A stretch of 64,000 nucleotides of DNA, taken from NCBI RefSeq assembly GCF_014205675.1, contig NZ_JACIIX010000004.1:186001-250000 (forward strand), in the 5' to 3' direction. This DNA is from Novispirillum itersonii (GTDB lineage: Bacteria > Pseudomonadota > Alphaproteobacteria > Rhodospirillales > Rhodospirillaceae). Below, in pieces: positions 17,249-26,972 of the stretch. The notes under the pieces were generated by a model that did not search any database, had not been told where the DNA came from, and was given only the letters and a program-made list of their open reading frames with translations. The position numbers and the translations under genes were made by a program. Position 1 is the first letter of the stretch. Each line of letters opens with the position of its first letter.

Positions 17249-18100
17249 TCAGCCTTCGCCAACCAGCCAGCGGCCGGTCCAGCGGGCTCCGGGCTGCTGT
17301 TCCAGCACAGCCGTCAGCCACGGCATCACCGCTTCCGCCGCCTTCAGCACCCCCCACGGTGGGTTGATGAAGACAAAACCGCAGCCGTTCAGCGTATCAG
17401 ACCAGCGCGGCGGACGGACCATCAGGTCCAGCGCCCACGCCGAGGTCACGCCATCCGCCGCCAGCCCGGCCACCGCCTCATGAAAAGCCATCGTCGCCGC
17501 CGGATCCTTAATCGGGTACCAGATGGCATAGCTGCCGCTGGCCCAGCGCTTCACCGCGCTGCGCAGGGCACGGATGATCACATCAATTTCATCGGTGCGC
17601 TCAAACGGCGGATCAATCAACACCAGCCCGCGCCGTTCCGGCGGCGGCACCTGCCCTTTCAGAACGGCATAACCATCGGCATTTTCCACCCGCACCCCGC
17701 CGAAGCGACGCAGGTTATGGTCCAGTGCCGGGGCATCCTCCGGGTGCAGCTCGCAGGCGATCAGGCGGTCTTTCTGGCGCAGGGCCTTAGCTTCCAGCCA
17801 TGGGGAGCCGGGATACCAGCGCAGACCGCCATCGGGGTTGAGGTCACGGATTGCCTGCACATAGGGCTGAAGCGGCTGCGGCAGGTCATCCCGCCCGGTC
17901 AGGCGGCCGATGCCCTGTTCCCACTCCCCGGTCTTCCCCGCCTCTGTTCCCGCCAGATCGTACAGGCCGATCCCGGCGTGGGTATCCACCACCACAAAGG
18001 GCTTATCCTTGGCGCGCAGGGTTTCCAGCGCCATCATCAGGAAAGCGTGTTTGAACACGTCGGCAAAGTTGCCTGCGTGGAATGCGTGGCGGTAATTCAT
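17249..18100 (-). CDS. rlmJ: 23S rRNA (adenine2030-N6)-methyltransferase
   Basis: 283 residues beginning MNYRHAFHAGNFADVFKH, the hallmark of RlmJ, with THAGIGLYDL for SAM binding and the N6-adenine methyltransferase catalytic motif in LVLIDPPFE. It modifies A2030 of 23S rRNA. It is read toward speE with a gap of 77 bp; no functional link is obvious. Confidence 0.95.
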   Translation of the reverse strand: MNYRHAFHAGNFADVFKHAFLMMALETLRAKDKPFVVVDTHAGIGLYDLAGTEAGKTGEWEQGIGRLTGRDDLPQPLQPYVQAIRDLNPDGGLRWYPGSPWLEAKALRQKDRLIACELHPEDAPALDHNLRRFGGVRVENADGYAVLKGQVPPPERRGLVLIDPPFERTDEIDVIIRALRSAVKRWASGSYAIWYPIKDPAATMAFHEAVAGLAADGVTSAWALDLMVRPPRWSDTLNGCGFVFINPPWGVLKAAEAVMPWLTAVLEQQPGARWTGRWLVGEG

Positions 18101-18213
18101 CGGGGACCGTCGCTGTCAGGAAATCAGGACCGGAGAAAGCCGGATCCGTCTGCCCCTGCTTTACCTGCTCCGTGGCGGTAAGACAAGACCCGGCGCATGT
18201 TCACCGGCGGGCC

Positions 18214-19362
18214 TCAGCCCGGCCACACCGCCAGCCCGGTCACCGCCTGCCGCAGCACCTGCCGCCCCCGGAACAGGACCATCTCCTTCCAGTCCGGAGT
18301 ATCCGGGTAAAATGCCCGGCGGATCCGCTTCTTCACCGCCTGCACATCGGGGTCATACCAGTCCAGCGCCTGCTCCCCCTTGGCAACCCGGGCATGCAGC
18401 CAGTGGTCCGCCCGCAATGCCCCGAAAACATCATCAAAGGGATAAGTGCCGAACTCCAGCGTCAGCATACAGCCATGATCCTCGATAAGGCCGTGCCAGA
18501 AATAGTCCGCCAGCCCCCGCTTGGGGCCGGACGTGGAGGTGCCGAGGAAGGCTTCGGTAACACTCTGGCCGAACCAGCGGCGGGCCAGCCACGCCGACCG
18601 GCTTTCCGGCTGATGGTCGCTGATCAGCTCGCCATAGCCGAACGGGCCAAGGCCGGTGTGAAGATCAATCACGCACAGGGCGGCACGCCCGGCCAGATCA
18701 TAATCCTGCGCAATGGTTTCCAGGGTCCGGCGGGACCATGTCGGTGCATCGCCGCCATAAAACAGCCCCAAAGGATGGGTGTACTGCCCGCTGGTCAGGG
18801 CGTTTTCATAGGCGCGCTGACCGTGCAGCAGCTTATAGCGGTCCAGCGCATCCTGTGCGCCGAACACCGGCTCCCCGATCAGGGCCTCCGGAATCAGGGC
18901 GTCGGCCAGTTCGGCATAGCCTTCGTCCTGCGGCAGGGGGGCCGAGAAATCAACAAAGTTCCGGTTCAGGTCCACCCCGTCCTCGGTGGTGCGGCGCAGC
19001 CACGCAAACCCCCAGGGATTGATGCCATGCACCAGCAGCACCGCACAGCCATCCGGCAGGGACGACGGCCCCTTGCCCAGCAGCCAGTCGGTCTGTACCG
19101 CCGACCCGGCAAACCCTTCCACCCCATGGGTCCCGGAAATCACCACCAGCACCCGGCGGGCGGCGCGGGGACCGATCCATACGGTGTCACAGGCCAGCGC
19201 CTCGGCCACCGGCCCGGCCAGCGGATGGCGGTGATGCCCCGCACTCAGGCCCTGCCCGTCCACGGCAAACAGAAACTCCCGCCGCGCCTGCGCGTAATCA
19301 TCGGCGAAGGCCGCCAGCGATGCGGTGTAATAGATGTTATCCGCACGGGCATCACACAGCAT
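18214..19362 (-). CDS. DUF2817 family protein, probable M14-like metallopeptidase
   Basis: 382 residues. GTHGVEGFAGSAVQ near residue 95, the downstream DGVDLNRNFVDF and IDLHTGLGPFG form the DUF2817 pattern, which resembles zinc carboxypeptidases of clan M14 (HxxE-like and His ligands). No signal peptide is seen, so a cytoplasmic enzyme is likely. The substrate is unknown. It precedes rlmJ on the same strand by 114 bp. The start at 19362 has GGAGATG upstream. Confidence 0.85.
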   Translation of the reverse strand: MLCDARADNIYYTASLAAFADDYAQARREFLFAVDGQGLSAGHHRHPLAGPVAEALACDTVWIGPRAARRVLVVISGTHGVEGFAGSAVQTDWLLGKGPSSLPDGCAVLLVHGINPWGFAWLRRTTEDGVDLNRNFVDFSAPLPQDEGYAELADALIPEALIGEPVFGAQDALDRYKLLHGQRAYENALTSGQYTHPLGLFYGGDAPTWSRRTLETIAQDYDLAGRAALCVIDLHTGLGPFGYGELISDHQPESRSAWLARRWFGQSVTEAFLGTSTSGPKRGLADYFWHGLIEDHGCMLTLEFGTYPFDDVFGALRADHWLHARVAKGEQALDWYDPDVQAVKKRIRRAFYPDTPDWKEMVLFRGRQVLRQAVTGLAVWPG

Positions 19363-19539
19363 TCACGTCATCTCCGTCAGCAGGCCAGAGGCAGGCGGCG
19401 TTACAGGTCAGCCCCCCATTAACCCCCAGATCTGTAACAAGGAGTATCAGCAAATCTGCATAGCCTCCCCGCAGCTGACGCTTACCGGGGCGGTTTCCGG
19501 CTTTACGTCCATCCTCCGTCGGCATACTTTGGATACATT

Positions 19540-20793
19540 ATGAATTCCGCTTTTCTGTCCGTCATCGCCGTCGTCCTTGGTGTCACCCTGCTGCAAGGGG
19601 CCAATGGCGTTCTGACCGCCCTTCTGCCACTGCGGATGGTGGGGGAAGGGATGGGCGCGATCAGCGTCGGCATCATGGCCACCGGCTATTCCGTCGGCTT
19701 TCTTGTCGGCTGCCTGATGGCCCCGACTCTGGTGCGGGCGGTCGGGCATATCCGCGCCTACGCTATTGCCGCCGCCGCGCTGTCGGTGATGGTGCTGTCT
19801 TTCGCCATTGCCGTTGATGCGGCCCTGTGGACAGCCCTGCGCAGCGTGACCGGGGTCTGCATGGCCGTGCTGTATACCGTGGCCGACAGCTGGATCACCG
19901 ACCGGGCACCGCAGGATCAGCGGGGCCGGGTCCTGTCGCTGTATCTGGTCGCCACCAAGATCGCCTTGATTGCCGGGCCGCTGCTGCTGGCGGTGACCCC
20001 GGTGGCCGGACCGGGGCCGATGATGGTGATGGCCGCCCTGATCTCCCTGTCGCTGATCCCGGTGGCGTCCACCCGATCCAGCAGCCCGACCCTGCCGGAT
20101 TCCCGGCCGATGGGCCTGCTGACGCTGTTCCGCATTGCTCCGGCAGCCGTGACCGGGGCCTTTGCCGCCGGGCTGACCAACACCGCCACCATCAATATTG
20201 TTCCGGCCTGGGGGGCACAGATCGGCCTGACCACGGTCTATTCCGCCGGTCTTCTCGCCGCCATTCAGGTCGGCAGCCTGCTGGGTCAGTGGCCGCTGGG
20301 CTGGTTGTCGGACCGCACCGACCGCCGCCGGGTGATCGTCTATGCCACCATCGCCGCCGCACTGGCCTGTCTGGCCACCGCCGCCCTGCCGCTGCTGTGG
20401 CCGGGGGCACCGGGATGGATGGCGTGGATCCTGCTCGGCCTGTGGGCAGCGGGGTCGATGTCGGTCTATTCCATCTGCGTCGCCCACGCCGGGGACCGCT
20501 GCCAGCCGGAACAGATCGTTCCCGCCACCAGCGCCCTGCTGCTGTCGTGGGCGGTCGGCTCTGCCGCCGGGCCGACACTGGCCAGCCTGACCATGCAGGC
20601 GATGGGTCCCTCCGGGCTGTTTGTTTACTCCGGGGCGGTCGCCCTTCTGGTGGCAGCCTTCACCCAATGGCGACTCCGCCGCCGTGCCGCGCCGCTGCCC
20701 GAGGAGCGGAACAGCTTTGTTGCCATGCCCACGGCAAGCCCGGCGGCGTCAGGCCTTAACCCGTCAGGACAGCCCCCTGAGAAAAAATCCTGA
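19540..20793 (+). CDS. Major facilitator superfamily transporter
   Basis: 417 residues with about 12 membrane helices and a short polar C-terminal tail. The loop between helices 2 and 3 and the mid-protein WLSDRTDRRRVIVY fit the MFS_1 fold; the sequence resembles YcaD-like carriers. The substrate cannot be told. No clear Shine-Dalgarno precedes the ATG (GGAT only). It is a single gene, divergent from the DUF2817 gene. Confidence 0.85.
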   Translation: MNSAFLSVIAVVLGVTLLQGANGVLTALLPLRMVGEGMGAISVGIMATGYSVGFLVGCLMAPTLVRAVGHIRAYAIAAAALSVMVLSFAIAVDAALWTALRSVTGVCMAVLYTVADSWITDRAPQDQRGRVLSLYLVATKIALIAGPLLLAVTPVAGPGPMMVMAALISLSLIPVASTRSSSPTLPDSRPMGLLTLFRIAPAAVTGAFAAGLTNTATINIVPAWGAQIGLTTVYSAGLLAAIQVGSLLGQWPLGWLSDRTDRRRVIVYATIAAALACLATAALPLLWPGAPGWMAWILLGLWAAGSMSVYSICVAHAGDRCQPEQIVPATSALLLSWAVGSAAGPTLASLTMQAMGPSGLFVYSGAVALLVAAFTQWRLRRRAAPLPEERNSFVAMPTASPAASGLNPSGQPPEKKS

Positions 20794-20952
20794 TTTTCGA
20801 CTTTAATTACCTGCCCATACGTTACCTTTCTGACGCTTGACAGGTTTTCCTGCCCTATGGCGCCCTTATGTGCAGGCCACGTCAAGATGGCCCTTCAGCA
20901 TAGTCAGGGAGACGGCGGCCCCACCCCGCCCACGTCAGAAAAGGACACCAGA

Positions 20953-21621
20953 ATGACCATGATCCACAGCGCTGCCCTGCGGCGCGGGCTTCTTGCCGCC
21001 GGAATGATTGCCAGCCTCGCCGGGACCGCCTTGCCCGCCGATGCCGCTGATCCAGCGGCCGGAACGTGGCGCTACACCGTTTTCCGCGATGGCTCCCCGA
21101 TCGGGGATCACGCCATCACGTTTACTCCGGCCGGTGATCAGCTTCAGGTCGATATCAAGACCGACATCGCGGTGAAGATCGCCTTTGTCACCGCCTTCCG
21201 CTTTGAGCATTCCTCGCGGGAGGTCTGGCAGGGCGGGCGCCTGCAATCCCTGACCGCCACAACCAATGACGACGGCAGCAAACACACCGTCACCGCCAAG
21301 GCCGAAGGCGGAGTGTTACAGGTGACGGCAGATGGCGGCACATCCAGCCGCCCGGCAGAAACGTTGATCCATGATCAATGGAACACGGCCAACCTGAAGG
21401 CCCCGGCCCTGCTGTCCGCCTTCGACGGCACCGACTACAAGGTCAGCACCTCCGGCCCGCAGGCCGAAACCGTCGAGATCGGCAGCCACAGTTTCAAGGC
21501 CCGAAAATACAGCGTCAGCGGCGATCTGGTCCGCTCCTTCTGGTTTGATGATCAGGACCGCCTGCTGAAGGTCGCCTTTGAATCCCGGGGCTCCAATGTG
21601 GTGTACGAGTTTAAGCCATAA
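20953..21621 (+). CDS. DUF6134-like exported protein of unknown function
   Basis: 222 residues from the ATG at 20953 with AAAAGGA upstream. The N-terminus (MTMIHSAALRRGLLAAGMIASLAG, cleavage after ALPADA or nearby) is a signal peptide, so the protein should be periplasmic. The mature part is rich in beta strands: GTWRYTVFRDGSPIGDHAI near the start and SFWFDDQDRLLKVAFESRGSNVVYEF at the end, as in DUF6134 proteins. No catalytic motif is recognised. Confidence 0.8.
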   Translation: MTMIHSAALRRGLLAAGMIASLAGTALPADAADPAAGTWRYTVFRDGSPIGDHAITFTPAGDQLQVDIKTDIAVKIAFVTAFRFEHSSREVWQGGRLQSLTATTNDDGSKHTVTAKAEGGVLQVTADGGTSSRPAETLIHDQWNTANLKAPALLSAFDGTDYKVSTSGPQAETVEIGSHSFKARKYSVSGDLVRSFWFDDQDRLLKVAFESRGSNVVYEFKP

Positions 21622-21640
21622 GCCGGGAGGCTTACCGGTT

Positions 21641-21662
21641 CGGGGTAGAACATTCTACCCCG
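21641..21662. terminator. Hairpin between converging DUF6134 and PstS-like genes
   Basis: A perfect inverted repeat, CGGGGTAGAA and TTCTACCCCG with CA between. There is no T-run on either side, so it may be a terminator of a less usual type or a stability hairpin serving both converging transcripts. Confidence 0.5.
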
Positions 21663-21682
21663 GATGAGCGGCGCGGATCCTG

Positions 21683-22735
21683 TTAAATCCCTGGCCCCAG
21701 GGTCCGCGCCCGTTCAATCGCCGCCTGCCGGGCACTGTCCCCCAGCGGCACCAGCCCGAGGGAGGTCAGCCGTCCGTCCGGGCCGATCATTCCGTTCGAC
21801 AGATAGGTCGAGACAAAGCGCCCCAGCCCCGGCGTCCGTGGCAGATGGGCTGCCTTCACATACAGATACAGGGTCCGCACCAGCGGGTAGCTGCGGTCCT
21901 GTACGGTGGCAGCGGTCGGTGCCACCCCGTTCAGGGTCGCCGCCTTCAGGCCCCGGTGCTGATCCAGCACCTGATGGCCGACAATCCCCACCGCTTTAGG
22001 ATTGGACAGCAAACGGCGGGACAGCATTTCGTCTGATTCACCGGCGTGGATATAGGCCCCGTCCTCGCGCAGGCGTTCGCAGGCATCAAGGCGCTCACGC
22101 AGGGGCAGCCCGACCATGGCCGGGTCCTCATGGCAGGCCACATCAAGGATCATCCCCAGCAGGGCATCGTGGGTCCCCGACGTCGGCGGCGGACCATAAA
22201 CCTGAATCGGCAGATCCGGCAGGGCCGGATCAATGGACCGCCATGTCCGGTACGGATTGGTCACCAGCTTACCGTCCACCGGCACCTTCGCCGCCAACGC
22301 CAGCCACAGATGCCGCAGGGAGAGCGGATAGGACGGCGCATCCGCCGCCATCGCCACAATCACCCCCCCGGTGCCCAACGGCAACGCTTCCGCTGCCGTC
22401 ACCCCGGCAGAATCGCACTGCTGGCGCTCCCCCTCCGTCATCGGGCGCGATGCCATGGCGATATCAGGGGTCCCGGCGCCATTTCCCGCACAGAACAGCT
22501 TGAAACCACCGCCGGTGCCGGTGCTTTCCACCACCGGAGCCGGATACCGGGTCCCTTTTCCGAACAGCTCCGCCACGTCAGAGGTCATGGTATAGAGCGT
22601 TGAGGATCCGACGATCCGGATTGCCTGCTGCGGCCCCTCGGCCCGCAGCTCCGCCAGCGGCGACAGCGCCAGCAGGCCGGACAGGGACAGAGCCGCCCGC
22701 AGGAGGGCGCGTCGGGAAAAGGCGGCAGACATCAT
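21683..22735 (-). CDS. PstS-like phosphate substrate-binding protein, orphan
   Basis: 350 residues from the ATG at 22735 (MMSAAFSRRALLRAALSLSG), a signal peptide with an Arg-Arg pair that might be read by Tat, although the usual motif is incomplete. Then IRIVGSSTLYTMTSDVAELF, the phosphate-binding opening of PstS proteins, ESTGTGGGFKLFCAG and GPPPTSGTHDALLG. No ABC transporter genes are nearby, so it may act in sensing or biofilm/surface roles like other orphan PstS proteins; this is inference. Confidence 0.85.
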   Translation of the reverse strand: MMSAAFSRRALLRAALSLSGLLALSPLAELRAEGPQQAIRIVGSSTLYTMTSDVAELFGKGTRYPAPVVESTGTGGGFKLFCAGNGAGTPDIAMASRPMTEGERQQCDSAGVTAAEALPLGTGGVIVAMAADAPSYPLSLRHLWLALAAKVPVDGKLVTNPYRTWRSIDPALPDLPIQVYGPPPTSGTHDALLGMILDVACHEDPAMVGLPLRERLDACERLREDGAYIHAGESDEMLSRRLLSNPKAVGIVGHQVLDQHRGLKAATLNGVAPTAATVQDRSYPLVRTLYLYVKAAHLPRTPGLGRFVSTYLSNGMIGPDGRLTSLGLVPLGDSARQAAIERARTLGPGI

Positions 22736-22899
22736 CCGAGTAAACCTGTCAGCGAATTGGCACGGCGTGCGCCGAAGACGGCACCGTCTCCAGGGCGGTC
22801 CCCGGCGCGCAGACAATGGCACGCGCAGCCCGGAACCGGCCTCCCCATGGCGGGGACACCCTAGATATGGCGCACTCTGTGCGTTCGTTCAAGGAAAAC

Positions 22900-23574
22900 T
22901 CACCACGGCAGCGGTGACACGCCGATAACCGGCTGATGCAGCCCCAAAAGCAGAGCATAAAGCAGGGTTGCTGCCGCACAGCCCACCCAGAACAGCGGGC
23001 CGGACCGAAGCAGTGCGGGCAATGCCCGCAGGTTCAGGCGTGGGGCCTGATCGGCCAGCTCCTGCCACACCTGCGCCCCCAGACTCCGGCGGCGGCGGAC
23101 ATCCATCATCCCCATCCCGCCCAGCGCCAGCCCCCCCATCAGGCCAAACAGGATCAGGCTGGCCGCATCGCCGTTGGCAATCATGTGGAGCAGCGCCCAC
23201 AGAGCCAGCCCGATCAGCACCGGATGACGGCTGACCCGCAGCAACGGCGGCATAGCCCGGTCCCCCATCCCCCCCCGGAAAGTCAGTGACAGCGCATTGG
23301 GGGTCACAAGACCGGCACAGATCAGCAGGCAGACCACCGGCATCCCCAGCACCGGCACCCAGTGCAGCCTAATATCTGGCCCCCACAGGCCGACATAGGG
23401 GGCCTGCCGGTAGGCGACGGCAACCCACACCACCAGCAACAGGGACAGCAGAGAATAGGCGGCAAGGTACACCGGGCGGCCAAGACGGCGGATCAACGCC
23501 CCCCGTACGGCCGGAGATGCCGGAATGCTGTGTGCGGCAATGAAGACCAGAACGGCAAGAATCAGCGGGGTCAT
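22900..23574 (-). CDS. nnrU: NnrU family membrane protein
   Basis: 224 residues from the ATG at 23574 with CAGGAG upstream. About five to six membrane helices; the motif LLRVSRHPVLIGLALWALLH with its RHP triplet is the NnrU hallmark (shared with methyltransferase-like NnrU/isoprenylcysteine carboxymethyltransferase folds). NnrU genes accompany denitrification and NO-handling genes. Here it is divergent from nnrS, with an FNR/NNR-type box between them. Confidence 0.9.
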   Translation of the reverse strand: MTPLILAVLVFIAAHSIPASPAVRGALIRRLGRPVYLAAYSLLSLLLVVWVAVAYRQAPYVGLWGPDIRLHWVPVLGMPVVCLLICAGLVTPNALSLTFRGGMGDRAMPPLLRVSRHPVLIGLALWALLHMIANGDAASLILFGLMGGLALGGMGMMDVRRRRSLGAQVWQELADQAPRLNLRALPALLRSGPLFWVGCAAATLLYALLLGLHQPVIGVSPLPW

Positions 23575-23675
23575 GTCTGCTCCTGCGGCGGGTTTCAGCG
23601 GGCCTTGCGACTGCAAGCCTACTGTATCGGCGTCAGTCCACACAGGGGTTTCGCATAGGGTCGTGCCCGCAGGCC

Positions 23676-23689
23676 TTGACCGTCATCAA
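23676..23689. promoter_or_regulatory. FNR/NNR-type operator between nnrU and nnrS
   Basis: TTGACCGTCATCAA matches the FNR consensus TTGAT-N4-ATCAA at nine of ten defined positions. It lies 67 bp before the nnrS start codon and about 100 bp before nnrU, suiting control by an FNR, DNR or NnrR regulator in response to low oxygen or NO. Confidence 0.7.
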
Positions 23690-23756
23690 GGTACCTCCGG
23701 CCCGGCTGCCGCACGCTGCCTTCAGACAATTCCCCCGATCCATCAGGTGCCCCCTC

Positions 23757-24968
23757 ATGCCTGCCTCCCCCCGCGTTTATGCCCCCGACCGCCGCCCGTC
23801 TCTGACTGCCCTCCTCAGCGGTGGCTTCAGGCCCTTTTTCCTTGCCGCCGGTCTCCACGCCGCCCTGTCGCTGGTATTCTGGATGGTGTGGCTGGGAGTG
23901 CATCATGCCGGGGGGGCCTTCGTAAAAATTTCTGTCAGCCCGCCGCCCTATGTCTGGCATGCCCACGAAATGCTGTTCGGGTTCGCCGGGGCAGCGGTCG
24001 GTGGCTTTCTGCTGACCGCCGTCCCCAACTGGACCGGGCACCGCCCGGTGGCCGGAATGCGGCTGGCGGCGCTGGTGTGGCTGTGGCTGGCCGGGCGGAT
24101 TGCCCTGTGGTCCTCCGCCGTTCTGCCGGGGCCGGTGGTGGCCGGGCTGGATCTGCTGTTTCTGCCCGCGCTGATCAGCACGCTGGCCGGGCCGGTGATC
24201 CGCAGCGGCAAACGCCAGAACATGGCGGTGATCGGGGTGATCACCCTGCTGTGGGTGGCCCAGCTCCTCAGTCATCTCGGCATGCTGGATATTTTGCAGG
24301 ATGGTGGCCGGGCCGGACGGCTGATGGCGCTGGATGTGCTGACCCTGCTGATGACGGTGATCGGCGGGCGGATCACCCCGGCGTTCTCCCGCAACTGGCT
24401 GTCGGCGCAGAGGCTGCCCCTGCCCCCGGCGGTGCCGCTGATGCCGTGGACCCCGGCGGCGATTGCCGGAATTCTGCTGGTGCTGGCCGGAGACCTGAAC
24501 AGCCAGCCGATGCTGACCGCAGGCGGTGCCCTGCTGGCAGCGGTGGCCCTGCTGGTCCGCCTCGCCCTGTGGCAGGGCTGGCGGGTGCGGTCCGAACCCC
24601 TGCTGCTGGTGCTGCATATCGGGGCCCTGTGGATGGGCATCGGCTACCTGCTGCGCGGGCTGGCAGCACTGTCCTTCCTGCCGGAAGCCGCATCTCTGCA
24701 TGCCCTGACCACCGGGGCGGCGGGCACCCTGATCCTCGGCGTGATGTGCCGCGCCTCCCTCGGTCATACCGGCCGCCCCCTCAGCAGCTCCCCCGGCCTG
24801 ACATCAGCCTTCGCGCTGGTATCGCTGGCGGCAGTGGTCCGCGTCGTGGTGCCGATTGCCCTACCCGGCTTTTATATGGAAGGCATGCTGCTGGCCGGAG
24901 CCGCCTGGGTGATCGCCTTCGGCCTGTTCACCGCTCACTTCCTGCCCATCCTGACCACACCACGGTAA
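23757..24968 (+). CDS. nnrS: NnrS family heme/copper membrane protein
   Basis: 403 residues from the ATG at 23757 (MPASPRVYAPDRRPSL). About 12 membrane helices. GGFRPFFLAAGLHAALSL, the WHAHEMLFGFAGAAVGGFLLTAVPNWT segment and GVMCRASLGHTGRPL are NnrS motifs, with conserved His residues thought to bind heme. NnrS protects against nitric oxide stress. Opposite-strand nnrU and the FNR-like box support this. mnmC converges from the other side with only 2 bp between stop codons. Confidence 0.93.
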   Translation: MPASPRVYAPDRRPSLTALLSGGFRPFFLAAGLHAALSLVFWMVWLGVHHAGGAFVKISVSPPPYVWHAHEMLFGFAGAAVGGFLLTAVPNWTGHRPVAGMRLAALVWLWLAGRIALWSSAVLPGPVVAGLDLLFLPALISTLAGPVIRSGKRQNMAVIGVITLLWVAQLLSHLGMLDILQDGGRAGRLMALDVLTLLMTVIGGRITPAFSRNWLSAQRLPLPPAVPLMPWTPAAIAGILLVLAGDLNSQPMLTAGGALLAAVALLVRLALWQGWRVRSEPLLLVLHIGALWMGIGYLLRGLAALSFLPEAASLHALTTGAAGTLILGVMCRASLGHTGRPLSSSPGLTSAFALVSLAAVVRVVVPIALPGFYMEGMLLAGAAWVIAFGLFTAHFLPILTTPR

Positions 24969-24970
24969 GA

Positions 24971-26950
24971 TCACCGCGCTTCTGTGGCCGACGGCTTCTG
25001 TCTGGCCCGGCGCTGCGGCGGCTGCTTCATCTCCTTCAGCACAAACCGGGAGGGCAGCACCGCCGCAAACAGGTCTTCCTCCAGCGGCAGCGGACTGCCA
25101 CTGCACAGGGCGGCCAGTGTCTCCGCCATCAGGGCCGCGGTCTGGAACCCACGGGACCCCAGCGCCCCCAGCACATACAGGCCGGGCACCCAGTCCGCCG
25201 CCGGATAACGGCTGTGGGGCCAGCCATGATGCAACCCGTCATACAGCTCCCGCCAGCGGGCGGCGTCGAACAGCGGGCCGGTCATCGGCATATGGTCAGC
25301 AATGGTCGCCCGCAGGCTGGACCGGCTGGCGATCACCGGGCGCTCCGCCCACGGCGTGGAAAGCGGCACCTTGTCCTCCGCCACCTCCATGTTCCGGGCG
25401 TCGTCGGCAGCAGTCGGCTGATCCCATCCCGGGCGCTGCGGATCGCCCCAGCGGTCATAGGTGGCCCCCACCACGCGCTGCCCCGGCAGGGCGGCACGCG
25501 GTGACAGATACCCGCCAAAGGACAGCGCCCCGCCCGGAAGATCGGCGCTGTCGGCAATCAGGGTGATCTGGCCGCGATTGGAGCGGATCGGCAGATCCGC
25601 CTGCGGCCACAGCAGCGGCGTCACCGCCCCGGCGGCCAGCACCACCGCATCCACCGTCAGATCCGCCCCGGTAAGATGCCAGCGGGACCCTTCGGCCGTC
25701 AGGGCCGTTACGTCGGCCTCAATCAACGGGATCTCCCCGCGCAGGGCGCTACAGACGGCAGGCGGGTGCATCGCCCCGGCATCGGGCATCCACAGGCCGC
25801 CCCGACTTCCCTTCAGGCCGGTCAGTGCCCCCGCTTCCGGTCCATCAACCCAGTATCCGATATCCTCGGGCAGGGTTGCGGCCAGCGCCCGCAAATGCTC
25901 TTCCTCCTGTTCCTCCGCCGCGACCGTCAGGATGCCGGGAAAAAAGGCAACCGCCTCCCCAAGGTCTCCTAGTAGACGCTTCATATGCCGGAAGGACGCC
26001 CCGTAAAACCGGGAATGGACCCCACCATCCAGCGTCACCCGGGGCTTCAGCAGGCCGCAGGGGTTGCCGGAGCCTTCCCGACCCTCCTGCCCGTGGCGGT
26101 CGACCAGCACCGGATCAAACCCGGCCCGGCGCAGGGCACGGGCAGCCGCACAGCCCGCGACCCCGGCCCCGATCACCGCAATCCGTGCCCCCGGTGCCAG
26201 CGCAGGCGGCAGCCGCAGCCACGGCGCTCCGGACGGCTCCGGGGCCTGTGGCAACACTGCCGTCAGGCAATGCTTCTTATACCGGAAGCCCTTGCGCCGC
26301 TCCGTCACAAACCCTGCCGCCTGCAAATCCTGCCGGACCTGCGTGACGGCGGTGAAGCTTGCCAGCCTTGCCCCGGGGGCAGACAGGGCCGCCACCCGCC
26401 GCAGAACCGCAGCCGACCACATATCAGGATTTTTTGCCGGGGAAAAACCGTCGAGAAACCAGCTATCAACCCGCGCCATCAGGCCCGACAGCATCGGCAG
26501 AACCGGCCCGAACAGCAGCAGCAGGCGGACCCGCCCCCCTTCAAACGACAGCGTATGGATGCCCGGCACCGGAGCGGGCCAGTGCCGCAGGAGTTCCTCC
26601 ACCAGCGGAGACAGCTCCGGGAACAGGGCCAGTGCCCGGCGCAGATCCTCCCGCCGCAGCGGAAACCCTTCGACCGAGCAGTAGGACAGATGGCCGCAGC
26701 GCTGCGGATCCTCCCGCCACGCCTGCCACGTCAGCAGGAAATTGAGGCCGGTCCCGAAACCGGTTTCCGCCACTGTCCAGCGGTCCCGCCCCTGCCACGC
26801 CTGCGGCAGCCCGGTCCCTTCCAGAAACACGTAGCGGCTTTCGGCCAGACCATGGCCGATGATGAAGTAGACATCATCGAAAGTCCCCGAGCAGGGCGTT
26901 CCGTCCCCGGCCCACTTCAGCGCCGGGCTGCTCAGTTCACGCGTATCCAT
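24971..26950 (-). CDS. mnmC: Bifunctional tRNA mnm5s2U biosynthesis protein MnmC
   Basis: 659 residues. The N-terminal ~250 form the MnmD methyltransferase domain (TVAETGFGTGLNFLLTWQAW, then WFLDGFSPAKNPDMW). The rest is the FAD-dependent oxidoreductase, with its GxGxxG motif in IAVIGAGVAGCAAARALRRAG. It removes the carboxymethyl group and then methylates to finish mnm5s2U at tRNA position 34. It lies downstream of ctaE, across a terminator, with its own ribosome site GGAAG. Confidence 0.95.
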   Translation of the reverse strand: MDTRELSSPALKWAGDGTPCSGTFDDVYFIIGHGLAESRYVFLEGTGLPQAWQGRDRWTVAETGFGTGLNFLLTWQAWREDPQRCGHLSYCSVEGFPLRREDLRRALALFPELSPLVEELLRHWPAPVPGIHTLSFEGGRVRLLLLFGPVLPMLSGLMARVDSWFLDGFSPAKNPDMWSAAVLRRVAALSAPGARLASFTAVTQVRQDLQAAGFVTERRKGFRYKKHCLTAVLPQAPEPSGAPWLRLPPALAPGARIAVIGAGVAGCAAARALRRAGFDPVLVDRHGQEGREGSGNPCGLLKPRVTLDGGVHSRFYGASFRHMKRLLGDLGEAVAFFPGILTVAAEEQEEEHLRALAATLPEDIGYWVDGPEAGALTGLKGSRGGLWMPDAGAMHPPAVCSALRGEIPLIEADVTALTAEGSRWHLTGADLTVDAVVLAAGAVTPLLWPQADLPIRSNRGQITLIADSADLPGGALSFGGYLSPRAALPGQRVVGATYDRWGDPQRPGWDQPTAADDARNMEVAEDKVPLSTPWAERPVIASRSSLRATIADHMPMTGPLFDAARWRELYDGLHHGWPHSRYPAADWVPGLYVLGALGSRGFQTAALMAETLAALCSGSPLPLEEDLFAAVLPSRFVLKEMKQPPQRRARQKPSATEAR

Positions 26951-26972
26951 GGCATCGGCTTCCGCTTCACAG

